Source: a virus. Taken from it: 36,336 bases of DNA. A program made the translations under genes and the position numbers. The notes below the pieces were generated by a model. It was given only the letters and a program-made list of their open reading frames with translations, had not been told where the DNA came from and searched no databases. The stretch covers positions 1-36,336 of IMG/VR virus record IMGVR_UViG_3300017593_001240; one strand, written 5' to 3'. Below, one piece after another: positions 23,901 through 30,834 of this stretch. Within the stretch, counting starts at the first letter, position 1, and each line of letters starts with the position of its first letter.

Positions 23901-25574
23901 TCCACAAAAGGATATACCGATTATGCGATAAGACAAGCGACAGTTTCTCTTATTTCTACTGGCGGTTTATCCGCAAATTGGGATGCAGGGGATTATCAGA
24001 TACACATTTCCACAATCAGAGCCGATGGTTCAAAAGGGTTATATCTCCTTGACGACGGCGGGAACGGGATATTTGTGGAAGACGGGGGGAATATTGGGAT
24101 TGGGACGGATAATCCTTCTTTTAGTCTAATAAATAAGAATGGATTAGAAATTGAAGCCGTAGGTGATTATTTTCCTGGAATAAGGATAGAAAGAACTGGA
24201 GGTTCTGCAAAAACAAATAATGCTTGGGAATGGTTTGTAGGAACCCCAGGTGGATTAGGCTTGCGAGATGTAAGCACTGGTGTTCAACCTTTCGCAGTCT
24301 TAATGGGGGCTGATGCAGATAGTCTTGTTATAGATAGTAGCGGAAACGTGATAATGAATGGGGGAAATGTGGGGATTGGGACGGATAATCCTGATTATCT
24401 ATTAGATATTGAAAAAAATCAAGATACTCAGACAATTTTTAGGATTTCTAATAATAGTAATAGTTCTTCTGGAGGCGAAAGGATTGTTTTGAGAGAAAGT
24501 GATACCAAATATTTCTATATGTTTAGATTGAATTCAGACGATAAGTTTTATATGAAAAGTTATGATGGCACAACATATAGAAACATAATGATTTTACAAG
24601 AGGATGGCAACGTCGGCATTGGGACAACGGAGCCGGTGGCGAAGTTGGATGTTAATGTTGCCGCAAATTCAAGTGATGGATTATTCATCGGTAATGTAGA
24701 GTTTAGATATTCAACTGCAGAGAATAATTTTGTCATTGAACATGGGGATGATACTGGCAATTTCTTTATTAGAAGCATGGAAGCAGGAGATACTTCTGGA
24801 AATTTAATTTTAAATGACCAAGGAGGTGACGTCGGCATCGGAACGACAAGTCCAGAACATCCGTTAGAGATAGAGAGTAGTAATGTTGAACTTTTGAAAT
24901 TAGAGCGAACAGTATCTGGAAGTGCGTCTTTTATGACTTTTGAAAATGGGGATAATTATCAAGTTAATTTGGGACTTGGTGGAGATGAAGTTTTTAGTAT
25001 TTACAATCCAGCGAGTGGTGACAGTGGAACAACAAGAGTTCTAAATATAGATACAGATGGTGAGGTTGGAATTGGGGATACTACTCCGAGTTATGATTTA
25101 GATGTTTCGGGCGACATTCACTGCACGGGAAAACTTACTTCTGATGGCGGTAATGACCCTCCGTATATTCTATACAACTATGAGACGAGAAAAAGCATAA
25201 TAGAAAGAGTAAAGCAAGAAGTCACACCAGATAAACTCAACGGGGCGGTGATGTTTTACAATGGTGAGGCAAATAGAATGGAATTGTATTTGCCAAGCAA
25301 GGGAGAGTTCAGGAATTTGCGGGGAAATTTACTTGCTTCTGTTGAACCGATAACAAAAACATTTGAGACAAAAACAAAGTATTACTTTGACAGGAAAACG
25401 GGCGAAGTCAAGGCAATTCAAGTGCCTGTAAAGAGTAGAAAATTCAAAATAAAGAAAGGATATGAGTTCAACAGCGAAGATGGGCAATTTTATGAAATAG
25501 TCAAGTCAACAACGGGAGAGGTTATGAAAAAAAAGAAAGTGTCAAAAGACAAGGCAGTGGAGGTGTTGAAATGA
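20919..25574 (+). CDS. Giant tail fibre / adhesin with signal peptide and NVGIGT repeats
   Basis: A 1551-residue protein starting at GTG 20919 behind GGAG. Residues 1-25 look like a Sec signal peptide (KKIILLFGFISCIGFSLSAAE), here IILLFGFISCIGFSLSA then AE, rare in a tail protein. Next is a phage-fibre-like part (AAIIAIETELGINPSGS), SSATYA repeats, a duplicated block from residue 616 (TFTDGTSMTSTTTFLG and a near copy), a YadA/Hep_Hag-like head region at about 865-955 (AIALGRDAV, SITIGYNSV, SIAIGKWL), and five G-[NED]-[VI]-GIG units near residues 1058, 1150, 1231, 1305 and 1384. The end is Lys-rich and has no S74 chaperone motif seen by eye. It likely binds the host surface as a trimer; the signal peptide raises the chance that it is displayed by the host cell instead. 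Confidence 0.8.
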   Translation: MQDKIKKIILLFGFISCIGFSLSAAELGSGAGSDYPNAIDTDDAKEIDNVTIARDDVPNDANAAIIAIETELGINPSGSAATVAERLDAIAESTTTAYDVFVNTTGDKMSGQLDLGNYALLTSSSIIGVSKIEWADGTVQVSSSTGDNLGNHTATQDLNMNNYGITNVSTITLTNGTTSTIILDGGNGTMLIEKTNSGSADLNDYTIRANGENAYYNILGYGGMSAVAGYQPDDGASTTKGIYGRGSDYGTGVYGTTLYGTGVKGYSYDGKAIYGEVSDKSKGYAGYFEGKVYSDTGFIGNCSSATWSATASSATYLLGTNYDISVSTSEYAKISSTATYAESVNYNVLVASADYVSGTISSATYAENSDKLDELDSTDFLFLNQSATQTVINGIPLLDTTPNGSVDIKSFVNKEYVDFAVTSLGSAYYMYDEDDATGYKTCYLTPSTGTETYIEKASLTDNDYIGGWISAGDEAPQKLLKGVYNWYLTAEKTAGTQDLRIYWELIERKSDTTEIVISTSSNSNLIIDKGAYLIPLQLNEDYIPDTGSRIVGKLYADVSGNGNAPTVRIYYQGNTSSRWEIPANSEVFQDIFVPYENATKDIDLNEKQITNISTITFTDGTSMTSTTTFLGKNEKASDSDKLDGYNYDYFLSTDSKNVSFSTVTFADGTYMTSTTTFLGKDEKASDSDKLDGYNYDEFGRLSAENVWTEKNIFRDDGAEGLYIQAGQYPEGVNRDPMIRIVCDGEYGYVGGDHYFVGEKQTLKGIILSGHDLPYTRDLFISTTSKIGIQTVEPTAGFDVNTDVKIRNELNLTGSLTVGSEGVGHPIIFYTDRSSPYWRFKIHDTKNSLSFGLLQNETDIGNYACQIGLGAEANGDYAIALGRDAVAPHSGSITIGYNSVANGINSLVLGYESWVSDSSYENSIAIGKWLEVGASNNIVIGIGASQTNKLANSQPYTIMMGVTSTPTMVIAKSSVSFEGAKLINVSTSPVNNSDVSTKGYTDYAIRQATVSLISTGGLSANWDAGDYQIHISTIRADGSKGLYLLDDGGNGIFVEDGGNIGIGTDNPSFSLINKNGLEIEAVGDYFPGIRIERTGGSAKTNNAWEWFVGTPGGLGLRDVSTGVQPFAVLMGADADSLVIDSSGNVIMNGGNVGIGTDNPDYLLDIEKNQDTQTIFRISNNSNSSSGGERIVLRESDTKYFYMFRLNSDDKFYMKSYDGTTYRNIMILQEDGNVGIGTTEPVAKLDVNVAANSSDGLFIGNVEFRYSTAENNFVIEHGDDTGNFFIRSMEAGDTSGNLILNDQGGDVGIGTTSPEHPLEIESSNVELLKLERTVSGSASFMTFENGDNYQVNLGLGGDEVFSIYNPASGDSGTTRVLNIDTDGEVGIGDTTPSYDLDVSGDIHCTGKLTSDGGNDPPYILYNYETRKSIIERVKQEVTPDKLNGAVMFYNGEANRMELYLPSKGEFRNLRGNLLASVEPITKTFETKTKYYFDRKTGEVKAIQVPVKSRKFKIKKGYEFNSEDGQFYEIVKSTTGEVMKKKKVSKDKAVEVLK
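22764..23007 (+). repeat. Direct duplication within the fibre gene (144-bp offset)
   Basis: About 100 bases from 22764 recur from 22908 with scattered, mostly synonymous changes, giving TFTDGTSMTSTTTFLG and TFADGTYMTSTTTFLG, then KASDSDKLDGYNYD in both. The 144-base offset is exactly 48 codons, so the frame is kept. Such duplications lengthen fibre shafts. Confidence 0.8.
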
Positions 25575-25777
25575 CGAAAGAAGAAAGAGAAAAATGGCAA
25601 AGGCGGATTGATCGAGCCGTCTGGATTCGAAGGCGGGTAGCACAAATAATGCATCAGCTAGATGAATTGCATGATGAATTAAATTGGATAATAGATCAGA
25701 TTAGTGAATTTTTTATAAAAAACGGCGTGATAGAATTACAAAAAGACAAAAAGAAAAGAGAAAGAGTAAAAAAATGA
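25571..25777 (+). CDS. Small charged coiled-coil protein
   Basis: A 68-residue helical protein, basic at both ends, with a heptad-like middle (IMHQLDELHDELNWIIDQIS). It is coupled to the fibre stop by ATGA and to the following gene by an ATGA as well. Family unknown; it could be a fibre assembly helper or part of the lysis cluster. Confidence 0.7.
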   Translation: MTKEEREKWQRRIDRAVWIRRRVAQIMHQLDELHDELNWIIDQISEFFIKNGVIELQKDKKKRERVKK

Positions 25778-26226
25778 TATTTAAAAAAATGATTTTAGAC
25801 AGGATAACCGAGACCCAACACGGAACATTTGGTGCTTTACTTGACGAAGATATAATGAGAGGAGAATTCGTGCCTTTTGCAACAACATTAGAATTAAGGT
25901 GGAGAAATAATATAAAAGAAAATAGTTGCATCCCCGCAGGAATCTATGAATGCAGAAGAATAAAAAGTCCAAAATTTGGATGGACATTTGAAGTAACAGG
26001 AGTTCCAAATAGAGAAAATATTTTATTCCATTGGGGCAATACCATAAAAGATACTTTAGGTTGTATTATTGTGGGTGAACAATTTGGTGTTCTTGGTGGT
26101 TTGACTGCAGTCCTGGCCAGCAAAAAAGGATTTAAAGAATTTATGCGGCGGTTAAGGCTATACGATACTTTCCAACTGGAAATATTGCAGACACGGATAA
26201 AACATGGATACAGGAGGTGGAGATGA
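25774..26226 (+). CDS. DUF5675 family protein (lysis candidate)
   Basis: A 150-residue protein matching the DUF5675 pattern: GTFGALLDED, LELRWRNN, SCIPAGIYECRR, then ILFHWGNTIKDTLGCIIVG. The spaced His, Gly-Asn and Gly-Cys resemble the active site of L,D-transpeptidase-like folds, so action on peptidoglycan is likely but not shown. It is next to small membrane proteins and an LLH-like holin, and no classical lysozyme or amidase is found elsewhere in the genome, which makes it the best endolysin candidate. Confidence 0.75.
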   Translation: MIFKKMILDRITETQHGTFGALLDEDIMRGEFVPFATTLELRWRNNIKENSCIPAGIYECRRIKSPKFGWTFEVTGVPNRENILFHWGNTIKDTLGCIIVGEQFGVLGGLTAVLASKKGFKEFMRRLRLYDTFQLEILQTRIKHGYRRWR

Positions 26227-26444
26227 AAAGATATGTATTTCTATTGTTATTGGTTGTCAGTATATTTTTTAATATTGTTAATAATAATGCCGTGATAGTT
26301 GGAGTTCGGCCGAAAGAAGCGAGGCCATGGTTGATAACAGCAGGAGTTCTTTCAACTGCCATAGGGATTTCCGATTGGGATAGGCCGTCAGGAAAAATCC
26401 TTACTGTGGCAGGTCTGGGGGTGACAATATGCTGGACATTCTAA
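26223..26444 (+). CDS. Small membrane protein
   Basis: A 73-residue protein starting at ATG 26223, five bases after AGGAGG. It has an N-terminal hydrophobic segment (YVFLLLLVVSIFFNIV), a polar stretch with RPKEARPW, and a second weaker hydrophobic stretch (ILTVAGLGVTICWTF). Family unknown; the size and place fit a holin or antiholin. Confidence 0.65.
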   Translation: MKRYVFLLLLVVSIFFNIVNNNAVIVGVRPKEARPWLITAGVLSTAIGISDWDRPSGKILTVAGLGVTICWTF

Positions 26445-26490
26445 AAAGGAAAAAAATGAGAAGAGAATAAGAATGTTAAAGGAGGGAAAA

Positions 26491-26946
26491 ATGAGAAAGG
26501 TTTTAGTATTTGTTTTTTTGTTTCAAAATCTTTATGCTTTTTCTTTGCTTGGTGGACTTTCACCTAAAATGTTCAATAAAAGAATAAATGAATTAGAAAA
26601 TGCAACCCAAAAACAATTCTCGGATATTAAAGCAGGAATAAATGATGTTCAGATTAAACTGGGAAAAATTGAGACCAGAATAAATGCAAATGCAAATGTA
26701 ATGGCACAGATTAAGGCAGGATATGACCGCTCAAAAAATATATCTGCTGGCAGGGATGTTATTCAAAAAACATCTGTTGTAAACGACCCAGAATTGCTAA
26801 AATATATCATAGGCGGATTATTAGCAATAATAATGTATATGTTAAAAGATTTGTTTGCTACGAAAAAGTATCTTTACAATGCATTAGCAAGTAAAAAAGA
26901 ATGGAAAGAAAGGGCATTAAAAAATGAAAATCAAAAGAATATGTAA
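26491..26946 (+). CDS. Signal-peptide, coiled-coil, membrane-anchored protein
   Basis: A 151-residue protein with an N-terminal signal-like segment (VLVFVFLFQNLYAFSLL), a coiled coil (RINELENATQKQFSDI...), and one membrane helix near residues 108-128 (YIIGGLLAIIMYMLKDLF) followed by a basic tail. Start is ATG 26491 after AAAGGAGG; an in-frame ATG at 26473 precedes that ribosome site. A periplasm-spanning lysis function (spanin-like) is possible, but no established family is recognised. Confidence 0.65.
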   Translation: MRKVLVFVFLFQNLYAFSLLGGLSPKMFNKRINELENATQKQFSDIKAGINDVQIKLGKIETRINANANVMAQIKAGYDRSKNISAGRDVIQKTSVVNDPELLKYIIGGLLAIIMYMLKDLFATKKYLYNALASKKEWKERALKNENQKNM

Positions 26947-27760
26947 ATTTTGTGGGAAGGAATTTTACATAAATTCCTGTTATATTAAATATGGGCGTGG
27001 CAAATTTTGTTCTTTGAAATGCAGGGCTCAATATTGGCGTAAAAAAAATTCAGGGAAAAATAGCCCACTTTGGAAAAGACAAAAATGTATTTGTAAAACT
27101 TGTGGCAAAGAGTTTTATGCTAAACAATGTGATATAAAGAGGGGGAGTGGGAAATACTGTTCAAAAAATTGCTGGAAAATGGATAAAAAAGCAAGCAGAA
27201 TAGCGGTTTGTAAAAATTGTGGTAAGATTTTTATAAAGAAACGAAAAGAAAGTAAATTTTGTTCAATTGTTTGTGTTTTAGAGTGGAGGAGAAAAACAAA
27301 ATTCTATTCTAAATTAAAAAGAAAATCTAAAAAGATAAAAAGGACTTGTAAATTATGTAAAAAAACTTTTTATGTATTTCCCCGAACGGTGAAAAGAGGT
27401 GGCGGTATTTTTTGTTCAAGAAAATGTGCAGGGAAATGGCAAAGTGAAAATAAAATAAGAGAGAATGCTATAAATTGGCGTGGTGGAAAGTCATTTGAAC
27501 CTTATGGGATGGAATTTAATAATAAACTAAAGAAAAAAATAAGGGAAAGAGATAATTATACTTGTCAAGAATGTGGAATGACAGAAAAAGAATTGGGCTA
27601 TAAGTTACATATTCATCATATTGATTATGATAAAAAGAATAATAATCCTGATAACTTAATTTCACTTTGTAGAAGTTGCCATTTACAGACAAACTTCAAA
27701 AGAGAAGATTGGACAAAATATTTTCAAGGAAAAATACGAAAAACTGTTAGAGGAGGTTAG
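26924..27760 (+). CDS. HNH endonuclease with four zinc knuckles
   Basis: A 278-residue, very basic protein. Four similar modules of the form CX2C...CX3C start with CKFCGKEFY, CKTCGKEFY, CKNCGKIF and CKLCKKTFY; they should bind zinc and probably DNA. The C-terminal nuclease has CQECGM, the core LHIHHIDYDKKNNNPDNL and CRSCH, the HNH/McrA signature. It overlaps the preceding gene by 23 bases and interrupts the lysis cluster, as free-standing homing endonucleases do. It is richer in A than nearby tail genes. Weak ribosome site. Confidence 0.88.
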   Translation: MKIKRICKFCGKEFYINSCYIKYGRGKFCSLKCRAQYWRKKNSGKNSPLWKRQKCICKTCGKEFYAKQCDIKRGSGKYCSKNCWKMDKKASRIAVCKNCGKIFIKKRKESKFCSIVCVLEWRRKTKFYSKLKRKSKKIKRTCKLCKKTFYVFPRTVKRGGGIFCSRKCAGKWQSENKIRENAINWRGGKSFEPYGMEFNNKLKKKIRERDNYTCQECGMTEKELGYKLHIHHIDYDKKNNNPDNLISLCRSCHLQTNFKREDWTKYFQGKIRKTVRGG

Positions 27761-27762
27761 GA

Positions 27763-28074
27763 ATGCTAAAAAAAATCTGGGAAAAAATTAAAAGGTTTTT
27801 GTTGGGAATTTATTATGAACTGAAAGAATTTATTAAGATAGCGATTCCACAGGTGGTGGCCATCATCTTTCTTGACTTAAAAAACTTCGCAATTCAGGTT
27901 GTTGAGGAGTTAGAATTAGAAGACATCAGCAACGAGGATAAAAGAAAGCAAGCATTGAAAAAGATAAAAAAGGAAGCGAAAAAAAGAGGGTTTGAGCTCA
28001 AAGATAGAGTTATTAACCTCTTAATAGAATTAGCGATAAATTATATTAAAAACAAGAAAGAAAATGGAGTATAA
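27763..28074 (+). CDS. LLH-type holin candidate
   Basis: A 103-residue protein with an amphipathic/hydrophobic N-terminal helix (FIKIAIPQVVAIIFLDL) followed by a charged helical region with VVEELELEDISNEDKRKQAL and a final INLLIELAINYIKN helix. This layout matches the Holin_LLH group (one membrane segment, then A/E/K-rich helices ending in an amphipathic helix). Ribosome site GAGGAGG. It would form holes for the endolysin. Confidence 0.65.
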   Translation: MLKKIWEKIKRFLLGIYYELKEFIKIAIPQVVAIIFLDLKNFAIQVVEELELEDISNEDKRKQALKKIKKEAKKRGFELKDRVINLLIELAINYIKNKKENGV

Positions 28075-29391
28075 GTGGCTAAATGGGGACAAAAATATTG
28101 GGGCACTTTTTACTGGGGTGGCCTTGCAGAGGAGGAATTAGTGAATAAATATCATTCAGATGTTTTTAGGCGTGCCATGATAAAAAGGCGGCTTATAACT
28201 GATGGTACTTATGAATCCACATGGTTCGATATTACTGACTATGTGGAAAAATGGGGTACCATAAAAAATTCCATTGACGCTGTTAAATTAAATGATTTTA
28301 AATTTTCTGGCATAACTCTGGTTCTCAGGAATGACGAAGGGAAATTCAATCCTGAAACCTTTATACATAGTTTTTTTCACGGATACATGACCAGATTTAG
28401 GACATTGTTAAAAATTGAGGCTGGTTATCTTGATGAAGATGGAAACGAGGTTCCTGCCGACTCAATTCAAGGTATATTTATTTTAACAAACGACATAAAA
28501 ATAGATGCCGTCAAAAACCAGGCAATATGTAATTTCAAATCAATAGCCAGTGTTTTTGAAGAAGTTCCAGCAGTAGATATTCCTGGGCTAGGAGCAACAG
28601 GTACAGCCAGCCAGATAATTACTAGAATCAAAAATTATACTGATGGTAGTGGGCATTATGTTTTTCAACAATTCATATCTGCCGGCGCTTGGTATATACA
28701 GTCAACAACAACTTATTATAATCCTGCAACTTCAACTTCGTTAGCTGGATTGAGCACATGGGACCTTTTAAATAAACTTGCTGAAGCAGAAGGATTTATT
28801 GTATTAATCAACCGTTCGGGGGGATTTGAATTCAGGGATAGGACTGAAAAAACTACTGCCAGTCAGTTTTCGTTCAGGGGATTAGGATTTGACAAACAGA
28901 ATGTAATAGGGCTGTTAGAGTACAAGGAACCAATAAATACCTTCTATAATTATTTTAGATTGAAATTTAAAAAAGAGGATACTTCTACCAGCTATGTAAC
29001 TGCTGGCACAACTACTACAGTTAATCCCTCATTAACTTCCTGGAAATATGGGGTTCGTAAATATGAATTTGAAAACACTTTTATTCCTGATACAGCAACT
29101 GCACAAAATATTGTTGATGCCAGGCGAGCTCAATTTGATACTATGAAAGAAGAAATACGAATAACAACAAAATTCGTTCCAAGTTTAGACATTTCTGATA
29201 AAGTTGAATTTTCTTATAGAAGCTATGAATTGGCAGGTAGAACATTATGGGATTTTTTTAATTGGGACGAAGCAAACTGGGCTAGCGAGGAAGGAGATAT
29301 TTTTGATTGGAAAGATGTTCCTTTTAAAATAATATCAAAATCTACAAACTTGGATACTTTTGTAACAAGTTTAGTTTTAAGGAGGTTATAA
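28075..29391 (+). CDS. Tail hub / baseplate protein candidate
   Basis: A 438-residue protein starting at GTG 28075. It opens with a short aromatic tail-fibre-like tag (KWGQKYWGTFYWGG), then a beta domain (WFDITDYVEKWGTI, ITLVLRNDEGKFNPE) typical of siphophage hub or tail-tip proteins, followed by a middle domain (SLAGLSTWDLLNKLAEAEGF) and DISDKVEFSYRSYELAG near the end. Structure-type recognition only; it likely forms the tail tip below Dit. Confidence 0.75.
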   Translation: MAKWGQKYWGTFYWGGLAEEELVNKYHSDVFRRAMIKRRLITDGTYESTWFDITDYVEKWGTIKNSIDAVKLNDFKFSGITLVLRNDEGKFNPETFIHSFFHGYMTRFRTLLKIEAGYLDEDGNEVPADSIQGIFILTNDIKIDAVKNQAICNFKSIASVFEEVPAVDIPGLGATGTASQIITRIKNYTDGSGHYVFQQFISAGAWYIQSTTTYYNPATSTSLAGLSTWDLLNKLAEAEGFIVLINRSGGFEFRDRTEKTTASQFSFRGLGFDKQNVIGLLEYKEPINTFYNYFRLKFKKEDTSTSYVTAGTTTTVNPSLTSWKYGVRKYEFENTFIPDTATAQNIVDARRAQFDTMKEEIRITTKFVPSLDISDKVEFSYRSYELAGRTLWDFFNWDEANWASEEGDIFDWKDVPFKIISKSTNLDTFVTSLVLRRL

Positions 29392-29392
29392 A

Positions 29393-30058
29393 ATGGCAGG
29401 TACTTCATGGCCAGATTTAGAAGGGGGTCAGAAAGCGAGAGCTTCTGATGTAGAGGCAAAGTTTGATTGGATAGAAGGCAGCATAGTTCCTATGGTGGCG
29501 GGAAATAAAACAGACGGCGCATATGACCTAGGAGAAAGTAGCTACCGGTGGAATGTGGGATATATTAAGGAATTAGCTTCATGTGCTGCACGTGAAATAA
29601 CACTGCAGGTGCAGACAAGATATTATAAAGTGATGCCTGGCGATCTAATACCCAGGAGCCATCAATACGGCTGGGATATTAATCCAGCTTATGGTCAAAT
29701 TTTCACTGCTGGCACTGTAGTTATTGCTCCAGTCCATCTTCCACAGGGGGCATCTATTACAGGCTTCAAAGTGTTTTGGTATGGTCAGGCGTCTGCATCT
29801 ACTGCTGCGGTTGAATGTAATCTTGTGCGTTCTAATCATTCCGCTACAAATGCAACAGATTTTCTTACAATGGCGGCTGCAAATATGATTAATACTTTAG
29901 GCGCTTATTCTGTTGAGGCTACATCATTAACACTTACTACAGTTGATGTTACTTCATATAATTATGCTTTAAGATTATATGCGCATACATCGGCGACACA
30001 TTATTTTGAAGGTGCTCTTATTACTTATCAAATCAAAGGAGTATTACCGCTATTGTGA
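29393..30058 (+). CDS. Short tail fibre / tail-tip appendage
   Basis: A 221-residue protein with an adapter-like N-terminus (WPDLEGGQKARASDVEAK, then DGAYDLGESSYRWN, the LGxxxYRW pattern common at fibre attachment parts) and a beta-sandwich second half rich in Thr and Ala. It follows the hub gene by one base with AAGGAGG. Probably a small receptor-binding or decoration fibre. Confidence 0.72.
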   Translation: MAGTSWPDLEGGQKARASDVEAKFDWIEGSIVPMVAGNKTDGAYDLGESSYRWNVGYIKELASCAAREITLQVQTRYYKVMPGDLIPRSHQYGWDINPAYGQIFTAGTVVIAPVHLPQGASITGFKVFWYGQASASTAAVECNLVRSNHSATNATDFLTMAAANMINTLGAYSVEATSLTLTTVDVTSYNYALRLYAHTSATHYFEGALITYQIKGVLPLL

Positions 30059-30747
30059 AAGATATAGTGGATTTTAGCGCATGCAATGTCCTATTAATTT
30101 CTGATTTACATTTGTGTGACAAAACAGGGGCTGATAACTTCGGCGTTAATCAAGAAAAAAAATTTATAACATTACTCAGGAATCTTTATCCAGATATTAT
30201 TATTTTTGTTGGAGATACTTTTGAGTTGTGGCAAACTGACATGGAAACTATTTTTGCAGCATATCAAAATTTATGGCAAGAATTAGAAAGATATGAATAC
30301 AAATTAATATTCATAAAAGGAAATCATGACTGGACAATTGATGAAACTACTTTTCCTTATAAAGTGTGTACAGAATTTAATTTTATTCATGGCGGAAAAA
30401 TATATCATTGTGAGCACGGGCATAAATACGACATTTTTAAACATAAATGGTGGATATTGGCAGCCTTTTTCGTTAATCTTTATGGATACATTGAACGATT
30501 AATTTTTCGTAAAAAATCAAAACAAGAATTAAGATTATTCAAGATGCAAACAAAAACCCCTGATAACAATAGATATGAAAAAGCTGCCCAGAAAATGTTG
30601 CGTAATAAAAATTATGATGTGGTTGTAATGGGACACACACATCAATTCGTAAAAAGAAAATATTCTACAAATCAATTATATCTAAATACCGGGACATGGG
30701 TAGACGGAAAAACAGATTTTTTCTTTCTAAAAAGAAAAAAATCATAA
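30055..30747 (+). CDS. Metallophosphoesterase, LpxH-like
   Basis: A 230-residue calcineurin-like phosphoesterase with the full metal-binding set: SDLHL, VGDTFELWQ, KGNHDW, CEHGH and GHTHQF. The DTFELW pattern recalls LpxH-type UDP-2,3-diacylglucosamine hydrolases, but those usually have GNRDF where this has GNHDW. A helical insert (HKWWILAAFFVNLYGYI) may touch the membrane, as in LpxH. It starts at a GTGA overlap with the fibre gene, so it is expressed late with tail proteins. It may act on lipid A precursors, a nucleotide or a teichoic-type polymer; substrate unknown. Confidence 0.85.
   Translation: MKDIVDFSACNVLLISDLHLCDKTGADNFGVNQEKKFITLLRNLYPDIIIFVGDTFELWQTDMETIFAAYQNLWQELERYEYKLIFIKGNHDWTIDETTFPYKVCTEFNFIHGGKIYHCEHGHKYDIFKHKWWILAAFFVNLYGYIERLIFRKKSKQELRLFKMQTKTPDNNRYEKAAQKMLRNKNYDVVVMGHTHQFVKRKYSTNQLYLNTGTWVDGKTDFFFLKRKKS
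30715..30743 (+). terminator. AT-rich hairpin at the end of the late operon
   Basis: GATTTTTTCTTT pairs with AAAGAAAAAAATC across a four-base loop, overlapping the end of the metallophosphoesterase gene and just ahead of promoter P2. A nearly identical hairpin lies at 34028-34055. It is weak in GC, so a terminator role is plausible but unproven. Confidence 0.5.
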
Positions 30748-30754
30748 AAAAGAC

Positions 30755-30783
30755 TTGACAAATAAAAGAAAACATGTTATAAT
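30755..30783 (+). promoter_or_regulatory. Perfect-consensus sigma70 promoter P2
   Basis: TTGACA at 30755-30760, 17-base spacer, TATAAT at 30778-30783, with TGT before the -10. Both hexamers match the bacterial consensus exactly. Start of transcription is expected near 30790, about 45 bases ahead of the next ATG. Strong early expression by unmodified host RNA polymerase is expected. Confidence 0.88.
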
Positions 30784-30834
30784 AATAGTGAATAGATGTT
30801 AAAAGCGGAAAATTAAAAAAAGGAGGACGGAAAG

